A DNA stretch of 64,000 nt from Begonia masoniana (lineage: Eukaryota > Streptophyta > Magnoliopsida > Cucurbitales > Begoniaceae), in contig CM039506.1 of NCBI GenBank assembly GCA_022432975.1, positions 20,401,614 through 20,465,613 of the forward strand, in the 5' to 3' direction. Positions 35,560 to 49,600 of this stretch are shown one piece after another (the first letter of the stretch is position 1; every line of letters begins with the position of its first letter). The translations under genes were made by a program, and so were the position numbers. The notes under the pieces were generated by a model, which saw nothing but the letters and a program-made list of their open reading frames with translations, had not been told where the DNA came from and did no database searches.

Positions 35560-36500
35560 ATTGGGTCCTCAATACACCTTCGTTCTCATCACTTCAAGTT
35601 AAGCCTTGAAGAGTGAAATGGATAACTTCGGTTGTAACAACAAGTCATGTAACAGTCAACCTCGTTAGCTTGATACGTTCAGTTCTCTTGAAATAAATCG
35701 TTTGAAGTGAAGGTTCGTTTACTTCATCAAACACATTACTAAGTCTTAATTACGCGTCCATGAAGCTTATTGGGTCCTCAATACACTTCGTTCTCATCAC
35801 TTCAGTTAAAGCCTTGAAGGTGAAATGGATAACTTCGGTATAACAACAGTCATGTAACAGTCAACCTCATTAGCTTGATACGTTCAGTTCTTTTGAAGCA
35901 AAGCGTTGAGTGAAGGTCGTTTACTTCATCAACGCGATTACTAAGTCCTAATTACGCGTCCATGAGCTTATTGGGTCCTCAAAACTACTTCGTTCTCATC
36001 ACTTCAAGTGAAAGCTTGAAGGTGAAATGGATAACTTCTGGTTTGTAACAACAAGTCATGTAACAGTCTTCACCTCATTAGCTTGATACGTTCAGTCTTT
36101 TGAAACAAATCGATTGAAGTGAAGGTCTTTTACTTCATCAAACGCATTACTAAGTCCTAATTACGCGTCCACTGAAGCTTATGGTCCTCAATACACTTCG
36201 TTTCATCCACTTCAAGTTAAAGCCTTGAAGGTGAAATGATAACTTGGTCTGTAAAAACAAGTCATGTAACAGTCACCCTCATTAGCTTGTACGTTCAGTT
36301 CTTTTGAAACAAATCGATTGAAAGTGAAGGTTCTTTTACTTCATCAAATGCATACTAGTCCTAATTACACGTCCATGATCTATTGGGTCCTCAATACACT
36401 TCGTTCTCATCACTTCAAGTTAAAGCCTTGAAGGTGAAAGGGATAACTTCGGTTTGTAACAACAAGTCATGTAACAGTCAACCTCATTAGCTTGATACGT
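35560..36500. other. Low-quality patch within satellite block 3
   Basis: Monomers here show many one-base gains and losses (for example GTTGAGTGAAGGTCG and CTGAAGCTTATGG), while those on both sides are clean. Probably uncorrected read sequence or a patched join. Confidence 0.6.
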
Positions 36501-39500
36501 TCGTTCCTTTGGAACAAAATCGATTGAAGTGAAGGTTCTTTTACTTCATCAAACGCGTTGCTAAGTCCTAATTAAGTGTCCACGAAGCTTATTGGGTCCT
36601 CAATGCATTTCGTTCTCATCACTTCAAGTTAAAGCCTTGAAGGTGAAATGGATAACTTTGGTTGTAAAAACAAGTCATGTAACAGTCAACCTCATTAGCT
36701 TGATACGTTTTGTTCTTTTGGAACAAATCGATTGAAATGAAGGTTCTTTTACTTCATCAAATGCATTACTAAGTCCTAATTACGCGTCCATGAATCTTAT
36801 TGGGTCCTCAATACACTTTGTTCTCATCACTTCAAGTTAAAGCCTTGAAGGTGAAATGGATAACTTCGGCTGTAACAACAAGTCATGTAACAGTCAACCT
36901 CATTTGCTTGATACGTTCGGTTCTTTTGGAAAAAATCGATTGAAGTGAAAGTTCTTATACTTCATCAAACACATTACTAAGTCCTAATTACGCGTCCATG
37001 AATCTTATTGGGTCCTCAATACACTTCGTTCTCATCACTTCAAGTTCAAGCCTTGAAAGTGAAATGGATAACTTCGGTTGTTACAAGAAATCATTTAACA
37101 ATCAACCTCATTAGCTTGATACGTTCAGTTGTTTTAAAACAAATCGATTGAAGTGATGGTTCTTTTACTTCATCAAACGCGTTACTAAGTCCTAATTACT
37201 CGTCCATGAAGCTTATTGGGTCCTCAATACACTTCGTTCTCATCACTTCATGTTAAAGCCTTGAAGGTGAAATGGATAACTTCGGTTGTAACAACAAGTC
37301 ATGTAACAGTCAACCTCATTAGCTTGATACGTTCTGTTCTTTTGGAACAAATTGATTGAAGTGAAGGTTGTTTTACTTCATCAAACCAATTACTAAGTCC
37401 TAATTACTCGTCCATGAAGCTTATGGGGTCCTCAATATACTTCGTTCTCATCACTTCAAGTTAAAGTCTTGAAGGTGAAATGGATAACTTCGGTTGTAAC
37501 AACAAGTCATGTAACAGTCAACCTCATTAGCTTGATACGTTCAGTTCTTTTGAAACAAATTGATTGAAGTGAAGGTTCTTTTACTTCATTAAACGCATTA
37601 CTAAGTCCTAACTACGCGTCCATGAAGCTTATTGGGTCGTCAATACACTTCGTTCTCATCACTTCATGTTAAAGCCTTGAAAGTGAAATGGATAACTTCG
37701 GTTGTAACAACAAGTCATGTAATAGTCAACCTCATTAGCTTTATACATTTAGTTCTTTTGAAACAAATCGATTGAAGTGAAGGTTCTTTTACTTCATCAA
37801 ACGCATTACTAAGTCCTAATTACGCGTCCAAGAAGCTTATTGGGTCCTCAATAAACTTCGTTCTCATAACTTAAAGTTAAAGCCGTGAAGGTGAAATGGA
37901 TAACTTCGGTTGTAACAATAAGTCATGTAACAATCAACCTCATTAGCTTGATACGTTCAGTTCTTTTGAAATAAATCGATTGAAGTGAAGGTTCTTTTAC
38001 TTCATCAAACGCATTATTAAGTCCTAATTACGCGTCCATGAAGCTTATTGGGTCCACAGAATATTTTGTTCTAATCACTTCAAGTTAAAGCCTTGAAGGT
38101 GAAATGGATAACTTCGCTTGTAACAACAAGTCATGTAACAGTCAACCTCATTAGCTTGATACGTACAGTTCTTTTGAAACAAATCGATTGAAGTGAAGGT
38201 TCTTTTACCTTATCAAACGCATTACTAAGTCCTATTTACGCGTCCATGAAGCTTATTGGGTCCTCAATACACTTCGTTCTCATCAATTCAAGTTAAAGGC
38301 TTGAAGGTGAAATGGATAACTTCAGTTATAACAACAAGTCATGTAACAGTCAACCTCATTAGCTTGATACGTTCTGTTCTTTTGGAACAAATTGATTGAA
38401 GTGAAGGTTCTTTTACTTCATCAAACGCATTATTAAGTCCTAATTACGCGTCCATGAAGCTTATTGGGTCCACAGAACAATTTGTTCTAATCACTTCATG
38501 TTAAAGCCTTGAAGGTGAAATGGATAACTTCGCTTGTAACAACAAGTCATGTAACAGTCAACCTTATTAGCTTGATACGTACAGTTCTTTTGAAACAAAT
38601 CGATTGAAGTGAAGGTTCTTTTACCTTATCAAACGCATTACTAAGTCCTATTTACGCGTCCATGAAGCTTATTGGGTCCTCAATACACTTCGTTCTCATC
38701 ACTTCAAGTTAAAGGCTTGAAGGTGAAATGGATAACTTCAGTTATAGCAACAAGTCATGTAACAGTCAACCTCATTAGCTTGATACGTTCTGTTCTTTTG
38801 GAACAAATTGATTGAAGTGAAGGTTCTTTTACCACAACAAACGCATTACTAAGTACTATTTACGCGTCCATGAAGCTTATTAGGTCCTCAATACACTTCG
38901 TTCTCATCACTTTAAGTTAAAGCCTTGAAGGTGAAATGGATAACTTCAGTTATAACAACAAGTCATGTAACAGTCAACCTCTTTAGCTTGATACGTTCTG
39001 TTCTTTTGGAACAAATCGATTGAAGTGAAGGTTCTTTTACTTCATCAAACCCATTACTAAGTCCTAATTACGCGTCCATGAAGCTTATGGGGTCCTCAAT
39101 ACACTTCGTTCTCATCACTTCAAGTTAAAGCCTTGAAGGTTAAATGGATAACTTCGGTTGTAACAACAAGTCATGTAACAGTCAACCTCATTAGCTTGAT
39201 ACGTTCAGTTCTTTTGAAACAAATCGATTGAAGTGAAGGTTCTTTTACTTCATCAAACGCATTACTAAGTCCTAATTATGCGTCCATGAAGCTTATTGGG
39301 TCCTCAATACACTTCGTTCTCATTACTTCAAGTTAAAGACTTGAAGGTGAAATGGATAACTTCTGTTGTGAAAACAAGTCATGTAACAGTCAACCTCATT
39401 AGCTTGATACGTTCAGTTCTTTTGAAACAAATCGATTGAAGTGAAGGTTCTTTTACTACATCAAACGCATTACTAAGTCCTAATTACGCATCCATGAAGC

Positions 39501-40636
39501 TTATTGGGTCTTCAATACACTTCGTTCTCATCACTTCAAGTTAAAGCCTTGAAGGTGAAATGGATAACTTCGGTTGTAACAACAAGTCATGTAACAGTCA
39601 ACCTCATTAGCTTGATACGTTCAGTTCTTTTGAAAAAAATCGATTGAAGTGAAGGTTCTTTTACTTCATCAAACGCATTACTAAGTCCTAATTACGCGTC
39701 CATGAAGCTTATTGGGTCGTCAATACACTTCGTTCTCATCACTTCATGTTAAAGCCTTGAAGGTGAAATCGATAACTTCGGTTGTAACAACAAGTCATGT
39801 AACAGTCAACCTCATTAGCTTTATACGTTCAGTTCTTTTGAAGCAAATCGATTGAAGTGAAGGTTATTTTACTTCATCAAACGCATTATTAAGTCCTAAT
39901 TACGCATCCATGAAGCTTATTGGGTCCTCAATAAACTTCGTTCTCATAACTTAAAGTTAAAGCCTTGAAGGTGAAATAGATAACTTCGGCTATAACAACA
40001 AGTCATGTAACAGTCAACCTCATTTGCTTGATACGTTAGGTTCTTTTGGAACAAATCGATTGAAGTGAAAGTTCTTATACTTCATCAAACGCATTACTAA
40101 GTCCTAATTACGCGTCCATGAAGCTTATTGGGTCCTCAATACACTTCGTTTTCATCACTTCAAGTTAAAGCCTTGAAGGTGAAATGGATAACTTCGGTTG
40201 TTACAACAAGTCATGTAACAGTCAACCTCATTAGCTTGATACGTTCAGTTCTTTTGAAAAAAATCGATTGAAGTGAAAGTTCTTTTACTTCATCAAACGC
40301 ATTACTAAGTCCTAATTACGCGTCCATGAAGCTTATTGCGTCGTCAATACACTTTGTTCTCATCACTTCATGTTAAAGCCTTGAAGGTGAAATGGATAAC
40401 TTCGGTTGTAACAACAAGTCATGTAACAGTTAACCTCATTAGCTCTATACGTTCAGTTCTTTTGAAGCAAATCGATTGAAGTGAAGGTTCTTTTACTTCA
40501 TCAAACGCATTACTAAGTCCTAATTACGCGTCCATGAAGCTTATTGGGTCCTCAATAAACTTCGTTCTCATACATTAAAGTTAAAGCCTTGAAGGTGAAA
40601 TGGATAACTTCGGTTGTAACAACAAGTCATGTAACA

Positions 40637-40641
40637 ATCAA
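40637..40641. repeat. Target site duplication ATCAA, left copy
   Basis: ATCAA at 40637-40641 and 43263-43267 flanks S2. Confidence 0.92.
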
Positions 40642-43262
40642 TGTAACACCCGAAAAGAAAAATAGCCAGGTGATTTTCCTCACTGTATTAACGGTCATAA
40701 ATATTTAATCTTCGCAGTTTAGGATTTTATGCCAAGCTTAATTAATTTCATGTTGATTTAAACTAGGTTGAGTGGCAAAGTTGTAATAAAGGAGAGTGGT
40801 GATAGATATATAAAGAAAAAGGAAATGTTTTAAACCTCATTTAAACCACGGTAGCCGACACCTTCCTTTCCGGCGATTTCTTCTCTCGCAAGTTCTTACT
40901 CTCTGCTATCAGCAAACTCTCCTCGACGGCCGGTTTACTCCGCCACCACTCGACTACTCTGCGCCTGAGGTACACATTAGACAATGTAGGTATCTGTTAG
41001 TTTACTAGCTCTGTTTTCAGCTCGGCATTTGAATTCGGATTTTAGCAATGGCCGGGTAGTATTTGAACATTTTAGAATCCGAGAGTAGTAATGTCAACCT
41101 GAATCGATTCTGGACATTTTAAGTAACCAACTCAGATTTAATCGATAATAGAACCCGTCTGTTTTATTTTGGATTTCAGATTCTGCACAGTATATCAAAC
41201 CAAGGATTCGGGAATGACTTTAGCTAATAGATCCTAGGATGATTTATGAATAGAGTTTTAGGATTTTGATTTAACTACAGTAATGCACATGTTTTAGGTG
41301 ATAAAGTTGAAGAGAAGAGGTTCAGATTGCTAAGGAGACCAGATAAGTGAATGTATTGAGATTTCCGGCTAATAGAGCCCTACATCGTGGGTGTACTAGG
41401 TTGATATGTCTAATGTTTACCTTATGATAATGAGCTTGTCTGCACTTGAAGGATTTATGTATGTTGCGAGTTATACTATTTGATGACCTGCTAGTGAATG
41501 TGAAGTTGTCTGCTCTGGTATGATCCCCGTCATAGTTGGATGAGTTAAGAGTTCTCATGTTCATGCATCATGAATGTTTCTCAAGCATAAGAAAATATTT
41601 TAACGCATCCTTTTCATGAACGAGATATGTATGTATATATGTATATATATAAGATTTATGCAACGTGGATTAAGTGAGGGTTGGGGGCGGTTCGGCGTAT
41701 GCCACAGTCCAAAGAAGAACATATGAATACGACCCACAGTAGGGAACAAGATCAAACTCACTGTCGAACCCCCTTTACCGGCACAAATCCTCTCTTGATC
41801 CACATAACTTAAACAAAGAATATGATCAATGACTATGAATGATGAACATGATTAATGACTATGAATGATGAACATGATTAATGACTATGAATGATGAACA
41901 TGATCCATAATATGAATGATGATTACGAGCAAAGACATGAACAAGAAAAGACTTATGAGCATGTGATTTTCCCAAATTATACATTTATGCATCCATGTTA
42001 GTGTTGCATTCCTTACTAAGCATTAGGCTTATAGTTTAAACCTTATGATGTAGGTGACGAGTTTTCAGGCGAGGAACTCAAGGTTAATGAGAATGTCTAA
42101 GCTTGGTTGCTGGAGGATGCTCAAAATGACAGTGCGGGACTGGAGAGGCGATTTCACTCCCTGGTTAATGTTTGAACATTGTCAGTATGATTTTAAATAT
42201 GAAAGTCTATGTAGGGTAGGATTGTTTTAAAATGTTGAGTTTTGAGGTTGTCTGGTTTAATTACTGAGTCTGAGAATGTTACAAGGATGTAGAACGTGTT
42301 ATTTAACTAAGTCTTCCGCTATGAGAGTTCTGGATGAGTCTCTGTCTTTTATTCATAAGAGTGAAGAGTTAATGAAGTTAGGAGTTTGTATGTATTTGCA
42401 TTCATCGGTAGGTGTCCCCTATCGGAATGTGTCTAAAATCGCACCCACCGATAGACATCCTCTATCGGAAGATGCATTAAAAGAGCACGCGTGTTGCACA
42501 TGCCTATCGGTAGATGTAGTGCATTTGGGCCACCGGGTGATGTAAATGTTATCTTGTCGAAAGGTCATCGGCAGGAGCGAGCACAATGCTTGTCGTTTAG
42601 CGATCGGCAGGAGCAAGAGTTTATGTAATGTTTATTGTCAAATAGTCATCGGTAGGAGCGAGCTCAATGCTTGTCGTTTATCGATCGGCAGGAGCAAGAG
42701 TTTATGTAATGTTTATTGTCAAATAGTCATCGGTAGGAGCGAGCTCAATGCTTGTCATTTATCGATCGGCAGGAGCAAGAGTTTATGTAATGTTTATTGT
42801 CGAAAGGTCATCGGTAGGAGCGAGCTCAATGCTTGTCGTTTAGTGATCGGCAGGAGCAAGAGTTTATGTCATGTTTATTGTCAAATAGTCATCGGTAGGA
42901 GGGAGCTCAATGCTTGTCGTTTAGCGATCGGCAGGAGCAAGAGTTTCTGTAATGTTTATTGTCAAATAGCCATCGGTAGGAGCGAGCTCAATGCTTGACA
43001 GTAATGTTGCTTGTCCTCTAGTGATCGGTAGATTACCTCTACTGGATGGGGAAACGGATGTCGCGTGGTGGGCACGTGACCATCAGCCGATGCGAGTTTA
43101 CTACTCTATCGGCAGATGCAGTTACGTTAGAGATATGTTTATGATAAAAAAAAATGGGTATGAGTTAATGACGATATAATAGTGATCAAGGTACAGAAGT
43201 TAAGAATAAGAGATTAGAGGGTTGAGTTATGATTAGTGGCAATCCCTTTGGGGGGGTGTACA
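40642..43262 (+). mobile_element. Solo LTR, family S, copy S2
   Basis: Starts TGTAACACCCG, ends GGGGTGTACA, flanked by ATCAA; about 2.62 kb with no PBS or interior. TATATAAA at 40807-40814, about 165 bases in, is a good TATA box and implies a U3 of only about 190 bases. An acceptor-like GATGTAGGTGA has its AG at 42052-42053; the matching donor is mutated here (CAGATAAGTG near 41340). Contains an imperfect repeat of ATGAATGATGAACATGAT type (about 41815-41935) and the 81-bp minisatellite. Confidence 0.93.
42566..42995 (+). repeat. 81-bp minisatellite in S2, about 5.3 copies
   Basis: CATCGG recurs at 42566, 42647, 42728, 42809, 42890 and 42971, each exactly 81 bases apart. Because 81 is a multiple of three, a 150-codon open frame (42546-42998) with a 27-residue repeat containing VIGRSELNAC runs through it. 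This is a by-product of the period, not evidence of a gene. Confidence 0.95.
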
Positions 43263-43640
43263 ATCAACTAATTAGCTGATACGTTCAGTTCTTTTTTAAA
43301 AACAAATCGATGAAGTGAAGGTTATTTTACTTCATCAACGCTTATTAAGTCTAATTACGCGTCATGGAAGCTATTAGGTCCACAATAAGTCTTGTTCTAA
43401 TCACTTCAGTTAAAGCCATGAAGGTTGAAAGGATAACTTCGATTTTAAAAACAAAGTCTGCACAGTCAACCTCATTAGCTTGATAAGTTACAGTTCTTTT
43501 TGCAAACAAACGATTGAATTGAAGATCTTTTACCTATCAAACGTATACTAAGTCCTATTACGGTCATGAAGCTTATGGGTCCCAATAACTCGTTCTCATA
43601 CTTCAAAGTTAAATTGGGGTTGTTACCACTCACCTCATTA
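43263..43640. other. Low-quality patch at the start of satellite block 4
   Basis: Indel-dense monomers directly after S2, with about 60 bases missing from one monomer near 43613. The S2 right junction itself still gives a perfect target duplication. Confidence 0.55.
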
Positions 43641-46600
43641 GCTTGATACGTTCAGTTCTTTTAAACAAATCGATTGAAGTGAAGGTTCTTTTACTTCATC
43701 AAACGCATTATTAAGTCCTAATTACGCGTCCATGAAGCTTATTAGGTCCACAATACATTTCGTTCTAATCACTTCAAGTTAAAGCCATGAAGGTGAAATG
43801 GATAACTTCGCTTGTAACAACAAGTCATGCAACAGTCAACCTCATTAGCTTGATACGTACAGTTCTTTTGAAACAAATCGATTGAAGTGAAGGCTCTTTT
43901 ACCTCATCAAACGTATTACTAAGTCCTATTTACGCGTCCATGAAGCTTATTGGGTCCTCAATACACTTCGTTCTCATCACTTCAAGTTAAAGCCTTGAAG
44001 GTGAAATGGATAACTTCAGCTATAACAACAAGTCATGTAACAGTCAACCTCATTAGCTTGATACGTTCTGTTCTTTTGGAACAAATCGATTGAAGTGAAG
44101 GTTCTTTTACTTCATCAACCCCATTACTAAGTCCTAATTACGCGTCCATGAAGCTTATGGGGTCCTCAATACACTTCGTTCTCTTCACTTCAAGTTAAAG
44201 CCTTGAAGGTGAAATGGATAACTTCGGTTGTAACAACAATTAATGTAACAGTCAACCTCATTAGCTTGATACGTTCAGTTCTTTTGAAACAAATCGATTG
44301 AAGTGAAGGTTCTTTTACTTCATCAAACCCATTACTAAGTCCTAATTACGCGTCCATGAAGCTTATTGGGTCCTCAATACACTTCGTTCTCATCACTTCA
44401 AGTTAAAGCCTTGAAGGTGAAATGGATAACTTCGGTTGTAACAACAAGTCATGTAACAGTCAAGCTCATTAGCTTGATATGTTCAGTTCTTTTGAAACAA
44501 ATCGATTGAAGTGAAGGTTCTTTTACTACATCAAACGCATTACTAAGTCCTAATTACGCGTCCAAGAATCTTATTGGGTCCTCAATACACTTCTTCTCAT
44601 CACTTCAAGTTAAAGCCTTGAAGGTGAAATCGATAACTTCGGTTGTAACAACAAGTCATGTAAAAGTAAACCTCATTAGCTTGATACGTTCAGTTCTTTT
44701 GAAACAAATCGATTGAAGTGAAGGTTCTTTTACTTCATCAAACGCATTACTAAGTCCTAATTACGCGTCCATGAAGCTTATTGGGCCGTCAATACACTTC
44801 GTTCTCATCACTTCATGTTAAAGCCTCGAAGGTGAAATGGATAACTTCGGTTGTAACAACAAGTCATGTAATAGTCAACCTCATTAGCTTTATACGTTAA
44901 GTTCTTTTGAAAAAAATTGATTGAAGTGAAGGTTCTTTTACTTCATCAAACGCATTACTAAGTCCTAATTACGCGTCCAAGAAGCTTATTGGGTCCTCAA
45001 TAAACTTCGTTCTCATAACTTAAAGTTAAGGCCGTGAAGGTGAAATGGATAACTTCGGTTGTAACAACAAGTCATGTAACAATCAACCTCATTAGCTTGA
45101 TACGTTCAGTTCTTTTGAAACAAATCGATTGAAGTGAAGGTTCTTTTACTTCATCAAACGCATTATTAAGTCCTAATTACGCGTCCATGAAGATTATTGG
45201 GTCCACAATACATTTCGTTCTAATCACTTCAATTTAAAGCCTTGAAGGTGAAATGGATAACTTCGGTTGTAACAACAAGTCATGTAACAATCAACCTCAT
45301 TAGCTTGATACGTTCAGTTCTTTTGAAACAAATCGATTGAAGTGAAGGTTCTTTTACTTCATCAAACGAATTATTAAGTCCTAATTACGCGTCCATGAAG
45401 ATTATTGGGTCCACAATACATTTCGTTCTAATCACTTCAATTTAAAGCCTTGAAGGTGAAATGGATAACTTCGCTTGTAACAACAAGTCATGTAACAGTC
45501 AACCTCATTAGCTTGATACGTACAATTCTTTTGAAACAAATCGTTTGAAGTGAAGGTTCTTTTACCTCATCAAACGCATTACTAAGTCCTATTTATGCGT
45601 CCATGAAGCTTATTGGGTCCTCAATACACTTCGTTCTCATCACTTCAAGTTAAAGCCTTGAAGGTGAAATGGATAACTTCAGTTATAACAACAAGTCATG
45701 TAACAGTCAACCTCATTAGCTTGATGCGTTCGTTTCTTTGGGAACAAATCGATTGAAGTGAAGGTTCTTTTACTTCATCAAACGCATTACTAAGTCCTAA
45801 TTATGCGTCCATAAAGCTTTTGGGGTCCTCAATACAGTTTGTTCTCATCACTTCAAGTTAAAGCCTTGAAGGTGAAATGGATAACTTCGGTTGTAACAAC
45901 AAGTCATGTAACAGTCAACCACATTAGATTGATACGTTTAGTTCTTTTGAAACAAATCGATTGAAGTGAAGGTTCTTTTACCTCATCAGACGCATTACTA
46001 AGTCCTAATTACGCGTCCATGAAGCTTATTGGCTCCGCAATACACTTCGTTCTCATCACTTCAAGTTAAAGCCTTGAAGGTGAAATGGATAACTTCGGTT
46101 GTAACAACAAGTCATGTAACAGTCAACCTCATTAGCTTGATACGTTCAGTTCTTTTGAAACAAATCGATTGAAGTGAAGGTTCTTTTACTTCATCAAACG
46201 CATTACTAAGTCCTAATTACGCGTCCATGAAGCTTATTGGGCCGTCAATACACTTCGTTCTCATCACTTCATGTTAAAGCCTCGAAGGTGAAATGGATAA
46301 CTTCGGTTGTAACAACAAGTCATGTAATAGTCAACCTCATTAGCTTTATACGTTAAGTTCTTTTGAAAAAAATTGATTGAAGTGAAGGTTCTTTTACTTC
46401 ATCAAACGCATTACTAAGTCCTAATTACGCGTCCAAGAAGCTTATTGGGTCCTCAATAAACTTCGTTCTCATAACTTAAAGTTAAGGCCGTGAAGGTGAA
46501 ATGGATAACTTCGGTTGTAACAACAAGTCATGTAACAATCAACCTCATTAGCTTGATACGTTCAGTTCTTTTGAAACAAATCGATTGAAGTGAAGGTTCT

Positions 46601-49600
46601 TTTACTTCATCAAACGCATTATTAAGTCCTAATTACGCGTCCATGAAGCTTATTGGGTCCACAATACAATTTCGTTCTAATCACTTCAAGTTAAAACCTT
46701 GAAGGTGAAATGGATAACTTCGCTTGTAACAACAAGTCATGTAACAATCAACCTCATTAGCTTGATACGTTCAGTTCTTTTGAAACAAATCGATTGAAGT
46801 GAAGGTTCTTTACTTCATCAAACGCATTATTAAGTCCTAATTACGCGTCCATGAAGCTTATTGGGCTCCACAATACATTTCGTTCTAATCACTTCAATTT
46901 AAAGCCTTGAAGGTGAAATGGATACTTCGCTTGTAACAACAAGTCATGTAACAGTCAACCTCATTAGCTTGATACGTTACAGTTCTTTTGAAACAAATCG
47001 ATTGAAGTGAAGGTTCTTTTACCTTCATCAAACGCATTACTAAGTCCTAATTATGCGTCCATGAAGCTTATTGGGTCCTCAATACACTTCGTTCTCATCA
47101 CTTCAAGTTAAGCCTTGAAGGTGAAATGGATAACTTCAGTTATAACAACAAGTCATGTAACAGTCAACCTCATTAGCTTGATGCGTTCGTTTCTTTGGGA
47201 ACAAATCGATTGAAGTGAAGGTTCTTTTACTTCATCAAACGCATTACTAAGTCCTAATTATGCGTCCATAAAGCTTTTGGGGTCCTCAATACAGTTTGTT
47301 CTCATCACTTCAAGTTAAAGCCTTGAAGGTGAAATGGATAACTTCGGTTGTAACAACAAGTCATGTAACAGTCAACCACATTAGATTGATACGTTTAGTT
47401 CTTTTGAAACAAATCGATTGAAGTGAAGGTTCTTTTACCTCATCAGACGCATTACTAAGTCCTAATTACGCGTCCATGAAGCTTATTGGCTCCGCAATAC
47501 ACTTCGTTCTCATCACTTCAAGTTAAAGCCTTGAAGGTGAAATGGATAACTTCGGTTGTAACAACAAGTCATGTAACAGTCAACCTCATTAGCTTGATAC
47601 TTTCAGTTCTTTTGAAACAAATCGATTGAAGTGAAGGTTCTTTTACTTCATCAAACGCATTACTAAGTCCTAATTACGCGTCCATGAAGCTTATTGGGCC
47701 GTCAATACACTTCGTTCTCATCACTTCAAGTTAAAGCCTTGAAGGTGAAATGGATAACTTCGGTTGTAACAACAAGTCATGTAACAGTCAACCTCATTAG
47801 CTTGATACTTTCAGTTCTTTTGAAACAAATCGATTGAAGTGAAGGTTCTTTTACCTCATCAGACGCATTACTAAGTCCTAATTACGCGTCCATGAAGCTT
47901 ATTGGCTCCGCAATACACTTCGTTCTCATCACTTCAAGTTAAAGCCTTGAAGGTGAAATGGATAACTTCGGTTGTAACAACAAGTCATGTAACAGTCAAC
48001 CTCATTAGCTTGATACTTTCAGTTCTTTTGAAACAAATCGATTGAAGTGAAGGTTCTTTTACTTCATCAAACGCATTATTAAGTCCTAATTACGCGTCCA
48101 TGAAGCTTATTAGGTCCACAATACATTTCGTTCTAATCACTTCAAGTTAAAGCCTTGAAGGTGAAATGGATAACTTCGCTTGTAACAACAAGTCATGCAA
48201 CAGTCAACCTCATTAGCTTGATACGTACAGTTCTTTTGAAACAAATCGATTGAAGTGAAGGTTCTTTTACCTCATCAAACGTATTACTAAGTCCTATTTA
48301 CGCGTCCATGAAGTTTATTGGGTCCTCAATACACTTTGTTCTCATCACTTCAAGTTAAAGCCTTGAAGGTGAAATGGATAACTTCAGTTATAACAACAAG
48401 TCATGTAACAGTCAACCTCATTAGCTTGATACGTTCTGTTCTTTTGGAACAAATCGATTGAAGTGAAGGTTCTTTTACTTCATCAACCCCATTACTAAGT
48501 CCTAATTACGCGTCCATGAAGCTTATGGGGTCCACAATACACTTCGTTCTCTTCACTTCAAGTTAAAGCCTTGAAGGTGAAATGGATAACTTCGGTTGTA
48601 ACAACAATTAATGTAACAGTCAACCTCATTAGCTTGATACGTTCAGTTCTTTTGAAACAAATCGATTGAAGTGAAGGTTCTTTTGCTTCATCAAACCCAT
48701 TACTAAGTCCTAATTATGCGTCCATGAAGCTTATTGGGTCCTCAATACACTTCGTTCTCATCACTTCAAGTTAAAGCCTTGAAGGTGAAATGGATAACTT
48801 CGGTTGTAACAACAAGTCATGTAAAAGTCAAGCTCATTAGCTTGATATGTTCAGTTCTTTTGAAACAAATCGATTGAAGTGAAGGTTCTTTTACTACATC
48901 AAACGCATTACTAAGTCCTAATTACGCGTCCATGAATCTTATTGGGTCCTCAATACACTTCGTTCTCATCACTTCAAGTTAAAGCCTTGAAGGTGAAATG
49001 GATAACTTCGGTTGTAACAACAAGTCATGTAATAGTAAACCTCATTAGCTTGATACGTTCAGTTCTTTTGAAACAAATCGATTGAAGTGAAGGTTCTTTT
49101 ACTTCATCAAACGCATTACTAAGTCCTAATTACGCGTCCATGAAGCTTATTGGGAAGTCAATACACTTCGTTCTCATCACTTCATGTTAAAGCCTTGAAG
49201 GTGAAATGGATAACTTCGGTTGTAACAACAAGTCATGTAATAGTCAACCTCATTAGCTTTATACGTTCAGTTCTTTTGAAAAAAATTGATTGAAGTGAAG
49301 GTTCTTTTACTTCATCAAAAGCATTACTAAGTCCTAATTACGCGTCCAAGAAGCTTATTGGGTCCTCAATAAACTTCGTTCTCATAACTTAAAGTTAAAG
49401 CCGTGAAGGTGAAATGGATAACTTCGGTTGTAACAACAAGTCATGTAACAATCAACCTCATTAGCTTGATACGTTCAGTTCTTTTGAAACAAATCGATTG
49501 AAGTGAAGGTTCTTTTACTTTATCAAACGCATTATTAAGTCCTAATTACGCGTCCATGAAGATTATTGGGTCCACAATACATTTCGTTCTAATCACTACA

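Larger units (their letters stand above)
32407..40641 (+). repeat. 208-bp satellite array, block 3
   Basis: About 40 monomers. A variant pair (CGCATCCATGAAG plus a TTTGGCTGTAAC variant) at 32641 recurs at 34718, ten monomers away less three bases of indels. GGTCCACAGAA recurs at 38054 and 38470, exactly two monomers apart. The patch at about 35560-36500 is indel-rich. Open frames at 32444-32692 and 34578-34769 are satellite frames. Confidence 0.97.

Noticed and set aside
42546..42998. 150-codon open frame with a regular 27-residue repeat, resembling a repeat protein
   Set aside because: It follows from an 81-bp minisatellite whose period is divisible by three; it lies in a solo LTR and the other S copies have no such frame.
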